Source: Candidatus Rokuibacteriota bacterium (GTDB taxonomy: Bacteria > Methylomirabilota > Methylomirabilia > Rokubacteriales > CSP1-6). From it: a DNA stretch of 64,000 nt. The DNA lies in contig JACQFL010000050.1 in assembly GCA_016200085.1 (NCBI GenBank), positions 1-64,000 on the forward strand, in the 5' to 3' direction. Shown piece after piece: positions 38,957 to 47,370 of the stretch (positions are counted from its first letter, which is position 1; each line of letters opens with the position of its first letter). Under the pieces are notes generated by a model, which had not been told where the DNA came from, did not search any database, and saw only the letters and a program-made list of their open reading frames with translations. The translations under genes and the position numbers were made by a program.

Positions 38957-39832
38957 ATGATCAGCGATGCCCAGAGAGACGCCTATCAGCGCGACGGATT
39001 CATCGTCGTTCCCGACCTGCTGGGGCCAGCGCAGCTGGCCAGACTGCGTCGGATCATCGCCGAGCTCGTGGCCGGTGCCGCCGCGGTGGACACCCACACC
39101 GCGGTGTACGACCTCGAGCCCGGGCACACCCGGGCCGAGCCCAAGGTCCGGCGCATCAAGACGCCGCACGAGGTGCACCCCGCGTTCTATGACGTGGTCC
39201 GCAACCCCGACGTGATCGCGGTTCTCACCGCGCTCATCGGGCCCGACCTGCGCCTGCACAGCTCCAAGCTCAACATGAAGTCGGCGAGGTACGGCTCGCC
39301 GGTCGAGTGGCATCAGGACTGGGCGTTCTATCCACACACGAACGACGACATCCTGGCCATCGGCGTGATGCTCGACGACGTGGACCTCGAGAACGGCCCG
39401 CTGCTCGTCACGCCGGGCACGCACAAAGGCCCCGTGTGGAACCATCACGGCGAGGACGGTCGCTTCTGCGGCCTGACCGATCCCGCCGACATCGCGAACG
39501 AGATCGCTAATGCGGTGCCGCTGACCGGCCGCGCCGGCAGCATGTCGTTCCACCACGTGCGCGCGCTGCACGGCTCCGCGCTCAATACGTCGGATCGCAG
39601 CCGCAACCTGCTGCTCTATGGGATCGCCGCGGCGGACGCCTGGCCTCTCCTCGGTGTCCCGGATCTCGACGAGTTCAACAGCCGGATGCTGAGCGGCAAG
39701 CCGAGCGTGGAGCCGCGGCTGGTACCGGTCCCGGTGCGACTGCCCCTGCCTCCGGCCGCGCGGCAGGGATCGATCTACGAGAACCAGGCGGAAGCCAACC
39801 GGTCGTACTTCAAGAAGGCGGTGGTCCGATGA
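38957..39832 (+). CDS. Phytanoyl-CoA dioxygenase (PhyH) family protein
   Basis: A 291-residue Fe(II)/2-oxoglutarate dioxygenase. The iron facial triad is H119-Q-D121 (VEWHQDWAF) and the distal histidine in FHHVRALHGS; a 2-oxoglutarate-binding arginine probably lies in TSDRSRNLL. The first part, MISDAQRDAYQRDGFIVVPD, is typical of the family. The stop overlaps the start of the ABC binding protein, so the hydroxylation substrate may be what the transporter imports. Confidence 0.9.
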   Translation: MISDAQRDAYQRDGFIVVPDLLGPAQLARLRRIIAELVAGAAAVDTHTAVYDLEPGHTRAEPKVRRIKTPHEVHPAFYDVVRNPDVIAVLTALIGPDLRLHSSKLNMKSARYGSPVEWHQDWAFYPHTNDDILAIGVMLDDVDLENGPLLVTPGTHKGPVWNHHGEDGRFCGLTDPADIANEIANAVPLTGRAGSMSFHHVRALHGSALNTSDRSRNLLLYGIAAADAWPLLGVPDLDEFNSRMLSGKPSVEPRLVPVPVRLPLPPAARQGSIYENQAEANRSYFKKAVVR

Positions 39833-41430
39833 CCGAGCAACTGTTCACTCGTCGCGCGTTGCTCGCCGGCCTCGGCGGCGCCGGAGGCCTGGCCCTGTTG
39901 CACTCCCGCACGCCGGCGGCGCTCGGCCAGACGGCGCCGGCCATCAAACGCGGGGGAACCTTCGTCGAGTCCATCAACTGGACGTATCCGACGCTGGATT
40001 CCCATCTCTCGAGCCAGCCGTTCATGGCGGGCTTCGAGGCCATGTACAACACGCTCGTGCGCTTCGAGCTCGCGGATCAGAAGACCGGCGAGCAAAAGGT
40101 GGTCGGCGACCTGGCCGAGTCGTGGGAGCAGCCCGACCCGAAGACCCTGCTCTTCAAGCTGAGACAGGGCGTCGCCTTCCACGACGGCAGCGCCTTCGAC
40201 GCCGAGGTGGCCGCGTGGAACGTATTGCGCGTCCGCGATCACCCGAAATCGCAGTGGAAGACGCAGCTCGGCGTGCTCGAGTCGGCGGAGGCCCTGAACA
40301 AGAGCACCCTGCGCCTGAAGCTCAAGACGCCGAGCCCGGGCTTCCTGCGCAGCCTGGCGTATGCGTCCGGGGCGCGCGTGTACATGCAGTCGAAGGCCGC
40401 CACGGACAAGCTGGGCGAGGATGGTTTCGCCCGGAACCCGGTGGGCACGGGGCCGTTCAGGTACAAGCAGTGGATCACCGACGACCGCGTGATCCTCGAG
40501 CGCAACCCGAACTACTTCGAGACCGGAGCGGATGGCAAGCCGCTGCCGTACCTCGACGGGTTCGTCGGCCGGTTCGTGCCCGACCCCACCGTCGCGCTGG
40601 TGGACATGCGCGCCGGCGCCGTTCACCTGGTCGAGTGGGTGCCCACCAAGGACGTCGCCGCCGTCAAGGCCGATCCCAACCTCGTGCTGTACGAGCTGCC
40701 GTGGGCCGGCCAGAACTACTTCAAGGTCGGCTTCAACGCCAAGGCCGCCCCGTTCAGTGACATGCGGGTTCGCCAGGCCGCCCTGATGGCCATCGATCGG
40801 GCCGGCATGGCCAAGGCCCTCGGTTTCGGGGTCGGCGTTCCCCACTACTATCCGTTCTGGCTGCCGCGCACGCTCGGTTACGACGAGAGCGTCACCAAGA
40901 ACGAGTACAACCCGGCCCGAGTGAAGGAGCTGCTGACGGCGGCGAGGTATCCCAACGGCATCTCGGTCGAGCTGAAGGTGATCAGCCGCGAGCCCGAGAA
41001 CACCATCGGCGAGTTCGCGCAGCAGATGTGGTCGGCCGTGGGCATCAAGACCAAGCTCGTGAGCCTGGAGCGGCTCGCCTGGATCGACGCCGTGCGCGCT
41101 AACAACTTCCAGGCCGCGTTCTGGCGAGGCGTGTTCCAGACGGTGGTCGATCCCGACGTGCTCAAGACGCGGATCAAATGCGGCGCGCCGGCGAACTGGG
41201 CGCAGGTCTGTGATCCCGACATCGACCGGCTCATGGACGAGGGCGGCGCCACCCTAGACACGAGGAAGCGGCACGAGATCTATCGGAACGTGCTGCGACT
41301 CATCCAGGAGCGCGCGTACCTGGGCACAGGGATCGTGATGCCCTTGCTGATGGCCTATCGCAAGGACGTGCAGGGGCTGAAGTTCAACTTCCAGGTGCCG
41401 CACGTGACGACCACGTGGCTCGCGAAGTGA
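39829..41430 (+). CDS. ABC transporter substrate-binding protein (peptide/nickel family 5)
   Basis: A 533-residue SBP_bac_5 lipid-free binding protein. Signal peptide is of Tat type (FTRRALLAGLGGAGGLALL). Core motifs: LAESWEQPDPKTLLFKLRQG, VAFHDGSAFDA, NPVGTGPFRYKQW. Substrates of the family include peptides, nickel and glycosides. It is coupled to the PhyH gene. The two matching permeases lie downstream on the opposite strand; no ATPase is present. Confidence 0.93.
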   Translation: MTEQLFTRRALLAGLGGAGGLALLHSRTPAALGQTAPAIKRGGTFVESINWTYPTLDSHLSSQPFMAGFEAMYNTLVRFELADQKTGEQKVVGDLAESWEQPDPKTLLFKLRQGVAFHDGSAFDAEVAAWNVLRVRDHPKSQWKTQLGVLESAEALNKSTLRLKLKTPSPGFLRSLAYASGARVYMQSKAATDKLGEDGFARNPVGTGPFRYKQWITDDRVILERNPNYFETGADGKPLPYLDGFVGRFVPDPTVALVDMRAGAVHLVEWVPTKDVAAVKADPNLVLYELPWAGQNYFKVGFNAKAAPFSDMRVRQAALMAIDRAGMAKALGFGVGVPHYYPFWLPRTLGYDESVTKNEYNPARVKELLTAARYPNGISVELKVISREPENTIGEFAQQMWSAVGIKTKLVSLERLAWIDAVRANNFQAAFWRGVFQTVVDPDVLKTRIKCGAPANWAQVCDPDIDRLMDEGGATLDTRKRHEIYRNVLRLIQERAYLGTGIVMPLLMAYRKDVQGLKFNFQVPHVTTTWLAK

Positions 41431-41440
41431 TCAGTTGAAG

Positions 41441-41512
41441 CTGGGGGCCCCGACATGGCCCCCAGACCCCTAGCGCTCGGGGCGCCGCGGGGAACCCGTG
41501 GCACCCTTCGAT
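41441..41512 (-). repeat. Dispersed structured repeat, copy D, between convergent genes
   Basis: On the minus strand it reads TCGAAGGGTGCCACGGG, then GCGCCCCGAGCGCTAGGGG, ending in a perfect hairpin CTGGGGGCC/GGCCCCCAG (41441-41449 with 41457-41465). It sits between the convergent binding-protein and permease genes and may act as a terminator for both. Confidence 0.78.
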
Positions 41513-41526
41513 TCTCCGACCGGCTC

Positions 41527-42405
41527 CTAGCTTTCGCCCCGCTGCCAGAGCCGCGGATCGAGGCCGCGCCGGAGGCCGTCGCCCAGGAGGTTGAAGGCCA
41601 GGACGGTCACGAAGATCGCCGCGCCGGGTGCGAACGAGAGCCACGGCGCCTGCTGCATGTACTGGTAGCCCGCCTTGAGCATCGACCCCCAGCTCGACGC
41701 GGGCGGCTCGATGCCCAGACCGAGGAAGCTGAGGGCGGCCTCCACGACGATGGCGGAGGCCACGAGCAGGGACGCCTGCACGACGATGGGCGCGATGACG
41801 TTGGGCCAGACGTGCAGGAGCATGATGCGGCCGGGCGTGGCGCCGAGCGCCCGCGCCGCCGCGACGAAATCGCGCTCGCGGACCGACAGCGTCTGTCCCC
41901 GCACCAGACGCGCGAACACAGGCGTGAACACGATGCCGATGGCGAGCATCGCGTTCGTGAGACCGGGACCGAGGCTGGCCGCGATGGCGAGGGCCAGCAC
42001 GAGCGTGGGAAACGACCACAGCGCGTCGATCAGCAGCATCAACACGTCGTCCAGCCAGCCTCCGTGGTATCCCGCCAGCATTCCCAGGAGCACGCCCGCG
42101 AGCAACGCGAACCCTACCGAGACGACACCGGCCTGCACCGACGTGCGCGTGCCGTAGATGATGCGGCTCAGCACGTCCCGCCCCAGCTGGTCGGTGCCGA
42201 GCAGATGAGCGGGCCGTGGCGCGGCGAGCACTCCGGCGTCTTGCGGCCGGTTCGGATCGTACGGCGCGATCACGTCCGCCCCGAGCGCGACGAGGAGCAC
42301 CACGGCAACGACGACCAGCCCGAAGCCCGCCCCGCGGGTCTCCAGCGCGCGGGCCAGCAGAGCGCCGAGCCAGCGTGACCGCGGAGGGCCGAGCCGTCGG
42401 ACCAC
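41527..42405 (-). CDS. ABC transporter permease, DppC-like
   Basis: A 292-residue inner-membrane permease of the peptide/nickel family. Segments: N-terminal helix (FGLVVVAVVLLVALGADVIA), then APYDPNRPQD and HLLGTDQLGRDVLSRIIYGT, the DppC signature, and the EAA-type loop AARALGATPGRIMLLHVWPN. It follows the DppB-like gene by 13 bp. Confidence 0.93.
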   Translation of the reverse strand: MVRRLGPPRSRWLGALLARALETRGAGFGLVVVAVVLLVALGADVIAPYDPNRPQDAGVLAAPRPAHLLGTDQLGRDVLSRIIYGTRTSVQAGVVSVGFALLAGVLLGMLAGYHGGWLDDVLMLLIDALWSFPTLVLALAIAASLGPGLTNAMLAIGIVFTPVFARLVRGQTLSVRERDFVAAARALGATPGRIMLLHVWPNVIAPIVVQASLLVASAIVVEAALSFLGLGIEPPASSWGSMLKAGYQYMQQAPWLSFAPGAAIFVTVLAFNLLGDGLRRGLDPRLWQRGES

Positions 42406-42418
42406 GATCGTCCTTTCG

Positions 42419-43369
42419 CTACCGGTAGCGGATGCGCGGGTCGAGGAACGCGTAGAGGAGATCGGTCATCAGGTTCGCCAGGACCACCGCGAGCGCGAGG
42501 ATGAGCACCACGCCCTGCAGCATCGGGAAGTCGCGGAAGAAGATCGAATCCGCGGCCAGACGGCCCAGCCCCGGGAGCGCGAAGATCGTCTCCACGACGA
42601 CCGCGCCGCCGAACAATCGCCCGGTTTGCAGGCCGATGACGGTGACCACCGGAATCAGCGCGTTCTTCAGGGCATGGCGCCCGACGACGCGCCCTTCCGC
42701 CAGCCCCTTCGCCCTTGCCACGATGACGTACTCCTGCTGCAGGACCTCGATCAGCGAGGAGCGGAGCTGTCGCATCACCACGGCCGCGAGCGCCATCCCG
42801 AGCGAGAGGGCCGGCAGCAGCATCGACTGGACGCTCGGCCACGAGCCCTGCGCAAACGGCACGTACCCGGAGGGGGGTAGCACCTTGAGCCACACGGAGA
42901 AGACGTAGATGAGCATGATGCCCAGCCAGAAATCCGGGACGGCCACCCCGCTCATCGCCAGGAGCGTGCCCACCTTGTCGGCGATCGAGTTGGGGCGGAC
43001 CGCGGAGAGGATGCCGACCGGCACGGCGATCAGCAGCGCGACCATCATCGCCGTCGCCGTGAGGTGGAGCGTCACCGGAAAGCGGGCCAACAGTCCTTCG
43101 AGCGCCGGCTCGCGCGTGCGGATCGATCGTCCGAGGTCACCGCGGAGCACGCGGCCCAGCCACTTCGCGTATTGCACGGGCACCGGCTGATCGAGACCGA
43201 GCTCCTTCCGCATCGTCTCGTACATCACCTTGTCCCGCATGTTCGCCTCGCCGATGTAGGCGAGCGCGGGATCACCGGGCAAGAGCAGCGCCACCGAGAA
43301 GGTCACGAGTGTGACCAGGAACAGTAGCGGCACCACGTACACGAGCCGGCGCAGGATGTACCCTCTCAC
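42419..43369 (-). CDS. ABC transporter permease, DppB-like
   Basis: A 316-residue permease partner. MRGYILRRLVYVVPLLFLVT at the start and the EAA loop VARAKGLAEGRVVGRHALKN are typical of DppB. With the DppC-like gene it would form the channel for the binding protein at 39829. No ATPase gene lies nearby; ATPases may be supplied elsewhere or lost when the island was rearranged. Confidence 0.93.
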   Translation of the reverse strand: MRGYILRRLVYVVPLLFLVTLVTFSVALLLPGDPALAYIGEANMRDKVMYETMRKELGLDQPVPVQYAKWLGRVLRGDLGRSIRTREPALEGLLARFPVTLHLTATAMMVALLIAVPVGILSAVRPNSIADKVGTLLAMSGVAVPDFWLGIMLIYVFSVWLKVLPPSGYVPFAQGSWPSVQSMLLPALSLGMALAAVVMRQLRSSLIEVLQQEYVIVARAKGLAEGRVVGRHALKNALIPVVTVIGLQTGRLFGGAVVVETIFALPGLGRLAADSIFFRDFPMLQGVVLILALAVVLANLMTDLLYAFLDPRIRYR

Positions 43370-44590
43370 AGGCCGTCCGCCGCTCCTCTACTCCACGGCC
43401 CGCGGTCAATGGCGCGATGGAGATCCAACTCTGCCCGCGCGGGCAGAGTGGCGTGCCGCGCCACTGGTTGCGCCAGCCTTGTCTCTATCCGCCGCGTGGT
43501 GGCCGGCACCGGCGGCAGTTCTTTGTCGGCGATGTCCTCGTCCTCGGTGCGGAGCCCATATCCACTATCTTTCCACTACTCGCCGCGGTTCGGCCGCCTC
43601 GCTACCGTGGTCCACGGCCCGGATCTAGGAGGCGGGCTGGGGACTCGGCGAGCCCGGACGATCCGTTCCACGCACGCTCAGTTACGCGGGGTCGGCGTTT
43701 GGCGGCCGCGCAACGGACTTGATCGTACGCCGCTCCTTTGCCCCGCCCACCCCCGGCGTCGCCACCGTGAGCGGCCTGCTCACGGGCCTTGGTGCCCTGA
43801 TAAGTAGCGTCGGATAGCACTATCTTCGCACTACTGCCCATCTCGAGCACGGGCCACGACCCACATCTACGGACAGGCCGCGCGGCTCGGCGAGCGCTCT
43901 GGGCCAGGGTGCCTGGCGAGGAGTGATCGGAGCCGCGCTGCTCGGCCCTCGGACGTTCAATTCTCCGGCGTGTCTCGAGACTCAGGAGGCGGGGAGCGGC
44001 GGGTGTGCAGCGACGGCGGAAGCGAGGTGATGGTGACCTCTGCTACCACGCGTGCTCGCCCCCGGCTCCATCCGTTTCAAATACTTCCGACTCACCCTCC
44101 GACGACGGACCCGTTTGCCGCGAGATGGGGCTGGCGGGGCGACGGGACGACGATTCGGTGTTGGTGCAGCAGTTCAGGTGGGTAGCGCGCGAGACGGCGC
44201 GGCGCACCGAGAATTGACCTTCATCGCCACGCTTTACGCGGCAACTCGCGGAGGCCACTGCCGGAAGCCGCCGTTCCTCACCGCGTTGTCTTCGAGGCGC
44301 GCGCAGGCGCACGCTCGCTGGGGCCCGCCCGGTATCCGCGACAAGATTGGCGCGGCCATCGATCCGCTCGGCAGCGACGACTACGAGGTCGAGATGGAAG
44401 CGGAGGCCGACGTCGCGCCGTATCGGGGTGGGGGGCGTCCGCGGCTTGACAAAAGTCATGTGAACATGATTACTTCGGCGCGCCGCGGCGTCCTCGGCGC
44501 CAGCGTGCCGGCGCCGCAGTATTCACCACTCCGAACCCACGGAGGGCATGCCTGCCGCCCGGTACCCCAGTGGCACGAATGGAGACGATG
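43370..44590 (+). other. 1.2-kb decayed intergenic stretch
   Basis: No convincing gene on either strand. It contains a perfect 22-bp palindrome at 43428-43449 (arm ACTCTGCCCGC), and two loosely similar segments near 43560 and 43818 (both with CACTATCTT and CACTACT). Base composition is less GC-biased than the flanks. It looks like eroded DNA between two island modules. Confidence 0.5.
43428..43449 (+). repeat. Perfect 22-bp palindrome
   Basis: Arms ACTCTGCCCGC and GCGGGCAGAGT. The inner 18 bases match the palindrome at 38715-38734 except at one central base. Both lie at edges of broken or displaced modules within the tRNA island. Confidence 0.55.
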
Positions 44591-44680
44591 ATGACCGAGG
44601 GCCAGGCCCCCGGGGCAGGGATCCAAGGCCGCGGCCGGGGACACGCTCGGGCCGGGGGACACCGACATGACCGCGATGTC

Positions 44681-44863
44681 TCCGGCTACAAGATTCGCGT
44701 GGTCGATGAGCGCCCGCCCGGCCATCCGCAAGAGAAGTTGCTCACGGAGTTTCGCGAGGCCTGCGCCGAGCGTTTCGGCTGTGAGCCGAATGCCTGCGCG
44801 GCACTCGCATATGACGCCTTCACGGCGCTCGTGAAGGTGCTGCCCACGCTCGTCAGCCGCTGA
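44681..44863 (+). pseudogene. C-terminal fragment of a LivK-type binding protein
   Basis: About 60 residues: LLTEFREACAERFGCEPNA then AALAYDAFTALVKVL. This is the C-terminal pattern of branched-chain amino-acid (type I periplasmic) binding proteins. The rest is missing, and the upstream residues in the frame are low-complexity. The stop overlaps the LLM start at 44863. Confidence 0.45.
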
Positions 44864-45873
44864 TGAAGTTCGGGCTGATCCTGAACACGCAGTTCGTGGC
44901 CGGCGAGGACGCGCGCGTCAAGGTGCGCGACCTCGTCGACCAGGTGCGGGCGGCGCGCGACGCCGGTTTCGACTCCGTGGCGGTCAGCCACCACTATCTC
45001 CTCACGCCGTTCCAGATGGTGCAGCCCCTGCCGCTGCTCGGCCGGCTGGCCGCGGAGGCGGGGGCGATGCGCCTCATCACGAACATCTTCCTGCTCACCA
45101 TTCACACCCCGGCCTACGTGGCGGAGCAGGTCGCCTCGATGGACGTCCTTACCGGGGGCCGCTTCGTGTTCGGCGTGGGACTCGGCTACCGGCCGGAGGA
45201 GTTCGAGGGCATGGGCGTCGAGATGAAGACGCGCGTGTCTCGCTTTCTCGAGATCCTCGCGGTGGCCCGCCGGCTGTGGACGGAGGACGTCGTCACCCAC
45301 ACGGGCCGCCACTTCACCCTCACGAACGCCTCGCTGGCGCTGAAGCCGGTGCAGCGCCCGCATCCGCCGATCTGGATCGCCGCCAGCGGCGACGCCGCCT
45401 TCGATCGGGCCGCGCGCCACGGCGACGCCTGCCTCATCAACCCGCACGCGAGCCTGCCGACCCTGCGGCGGCAGATGGCCATCTACCGCACGGCGCTCGC
45501 CGAGGTCGGGAAGCCGTTCCCCGCCGAGGCGCCGATCTTCAAGGAGTGCTCGGTGGCGCGCACCCGCGAGCAGGCGCGGCGGGACGCCGAGCCGTACCTG
45601 CTGCAGAAGTACAAGGCGTACGCGGACTGGGGGCTCGACAAGCCGATGCCCAAGGGTGAGAGCCTCTCGGTGCCGTACGACGACCTCGTCCGCGACCGCT
45701 TCATCGTCGGCACGCCGGACGAGTGCCGCGCCGAGATCTGCCGCTATCGCGAGCTGCTCGGTGTCAACTACTTCCTTCTCCGCCCGCAGTGGCCGGGCGT
45801 GCCGCAGAAGCGCGTCCTGGAACAGATCGAGCTGATCGGCCAGGCGCTCGTTCCGAGCCTGCGGTCGGCGTGA
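44863..45873 (+). CDS. LLM-class flavin-dependent oxidoreductase
   Basis: A 336-residue luciferase-like monooxygenase. MKFGLILNTQF, DSVAVSHHYLLTPFQ, TGGRFVFGVGLGYRPEEF and RPHPPIWIAASGD are family blocks. It heads the molybdenum hydroxylase cluster and has a broken paralogue at 53875 at the other end. FMN- or F420-dependent oxidation of an organic substrate is likely; the substrate may be shared with the hydroxylases. Confidence 0.92.
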   Translation: MKFGLILNTQFVAGEDARVKVRDLVDQVRAARDAGFDSVAVSHHYLLTPFQMVQPLPLLGRLAAEAGAMRLITNIFLLTIHTPAYVAEQVASMDVLTGGRFVFGVGLGYRPEEFEGMGVEMKTRVSRFLEILAVARRLWTEDVVTHTGRHFTLTNASLALKPVQRPHPPIWIAASGDAAFDRAARHGDACLINPHASLPTLRRQMAIYRTALAEVGKPFPAEAPIFKECSVARTREQARRDAEPYLLQKYKAYADWGLDKPMPKGESLSVPYDDLVRDRFIVGTPDECRAEICRYRELLGVNYFLLRPQWPGVPQKRVLEQIELIGQALVPSLRSA

Positions 45874-46022
45874 AGGTCCGCAAGCGCCCGCCGGCCGCCG
45901 GGCCCGCCGCGAGGCCCGATCCGTCGTGGGACCGCCCGGTCCCGCCGCTCTACTCCCGCGTGTTCCGCACGCTCGAGCGCCCCGGCTGCGGCGAGGCGGT
46001 CCGGGAAGCGGGCCTCGGATGA
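45870..46022 (+). CDS. 50-residue coupled small protein
   Basis: A GTG overlaps the LLM stop, and the TGA overlaps the ATG of the flavin subunit. The product starts VKVRKRPPAAGPAARPDPSW and ends LYSRVFRTLERPGCG plus nine residues. There is no known family. The proline/arginine-rich start and tight coupling on both sides support translation; it may be an accessory subunit or simply a coupling frame. Confidence 0.5.
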   Translation: MKVRKRPPAAGPAARPDPSWDRPVPPLYSRVFRTLERPGCGEAVREAGLG

Positions 46023-46882
46023 AGCCCGCCCCCCTCGAGTACCTCGCAGCGGCGACAGCCGAGGAGGCCCTCGCCGCCCTCGCGCGCTTCGACGGCAACG
46101 CGCGATTACTCGCCGGCGGGCAGAGCCTGGTGCCGCTCTTGAGCATGCGGCTGCTGCGCCCGACGGCGGTGATCGACATCAACGGGATTCGCGGGCTCGA
46201 TCGCATCGCGGCCGGCGACGGCGTGGTGCGGATCGGCGCGCTGGCCCGGTACTCCGCGCTGCAGGCGTCGGCCGTGATCCGGGAGCGGGTCCCGCTGCTC
46301 GCCAAGGCCGTCCCGTTCGTCGGCGACCGGCAGATCCGCAACCGCGGCACGCTCGGCGGCGCGCTCTGCCACGCCGATCCGGCCGGCGAGATGGCCCTCT
46401 GCGCGGTGACGCTCGTCGCGCGTCTGCGCATCGTCGGCCGCGCGGGCCGCCGCGAGCTCGACGCCGAGGCGTTCTTCCAGGGGCCGTACACGACGGCGCT
46501 CGAGCCGACCGAGATGCTGGAGGCGGTGGAGTTCCCGGACGGCGCGGGCGCCGAGGCGGTCGTCGTGGAGCACGCGCGGCGGCACGGCGACTTCGCCGTG
46601 GTCAGCGTGGCCGCCACCGGCCTGCCCGCGCCTGACGGGAGCTGGCGCTGGATCCGCATCGGGCTCGGCGCCGTCGCCGACCGCGCTCGCTACGCGCGCC
46701 GCGCCTCCGAGGGGCTCGCGGGCACGCGGCTGCAACCCGCCGACGTCGAGGCGGCGGCGGCGCGCTGCCTGGAGGACGCCGAGCCGGCCGCGGACGTCCG
46801 CGCCTCCGCCGAGTACCGGCGGCACCTCCTTCCGATCCTCGTGGAGCGCGCGCTCGGCGAGCTGGCGCGGCGGCGGCGATGA
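46019..46882 (+). CDS. Molybdenum hydroxylase FAD subunit (CoxM-like)
   Basis: A 287-residue FAD_binding_5/CO_deh_flav_C protein that passes electrons from the iron-sulphur subunit to an acceptor. FAD motifs: NARLLAGGQSLVPLLSMRL and RNRGTLGGALCHADPAGEM. C-terminal ASAEYRRHLLPILVERAL is characteristic. It starts within the stop of the small gene and overlaps the 2Fe-2S subunit gene. Confidence 0.94.
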   Translation: MKPAPLEYLAAATAEEALAALARFDGNARLLAGGQSLVPLLSMRLLRPTAVIDINGIRGLDRIAAGDGVVRIGALARYSALQASAVIRERVPLLAKAVPFVGDRQIRNRGTLGGALCHADPAGEMALCAVTLVARLRIVGRAGRRELDAEAFFQGPYTTALEPTEMLEAVEFPDGAGAEAVVVEHARRHGDFAVVSVAATGLPAPDGSWRWIRIGLGAVADRARYARRASEGLAGTRLQPADVEAAAARCLEDAEPAADVRASAEYRRHLLPILVERALGELARRRR

Positions 46883-47370
46883 GCGCGCGAGTGACGGTGG
46901 CGCTGCGAGTCAACGGCCGGGCCTACGAGCGCGTGGTCGAGAGCCGCCGGCTGCTCGTCGACTTCCTGCGCCACGAGCTCCAGCTTCACGGCACCCACGT
47001 CGGCTGCGAACAGGGCGTCTGCGGCGCCTGCACGGTGCTGCTCGACGGCGAGCCGGTGAAGTCGTGCCTCATGCTCGCGCCCCAGGCGCACGGCCACTCG
47101 ATCACGACCGTCGAGGGGCTCGCGGGACGGGGCGAGCTGCACGCCGTGCAGCAGGCGTTCCGCGACGCGCACGCGCTCCAGTGCGGGTACTGCACGCCGG
47201 GCTTTCTGCTGGCCGCCGTCGCGCTGGCCGATCACGGCGTCGCCCTGGAGGGCGCAGCGCTGCGTGAGGAACTGGCCGGCAACCTCTGCCGGTGCACGGG
47301 CTACCAGAACATCGTCGAGGCCATCGAGCGCTACCTGCGCCAGGCCGCCGGCGGACGGCGCGATGGATAA
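46879..47370 (+). CDS. Molybdenum hydroxylase 2Fe-2S subunit (CoxS-like)
   Basis: A 163-residue protein with two [2Fe-2S] clusters. The plant-type ferredoxin cluster is in GCEQGVCGACTVLLDG, and the helical-bundle cluster in QCGYCTPGFLL and NLCRCTGYQNI. It links the molybdenum centre of the large subunit at 47363 to the FAD subunit. It overlaps both neighbours. Confidence 0.96.
   Translation: MSARVTVALRVNGRAYERVVESRRLLVDFLRHELQLHGTHVGCEQGVCGACTVLLDGEPVKSCLMLAPQAHGHSITTVEGLAGRGELHAVQQAFRDAHALQCGYCTPGFLLAAVALADHGVALEGAALREELAGNLCRCTGYQNIVEAIERYLRQAAGGRRDG

Noticed and set aside
43550-43900. Pair of similar segments (both with CACTATCTT and CACTACT) about 260 bp apart.
   Set aside because: Similarity is patchy and short; could be chance or very old duplication.
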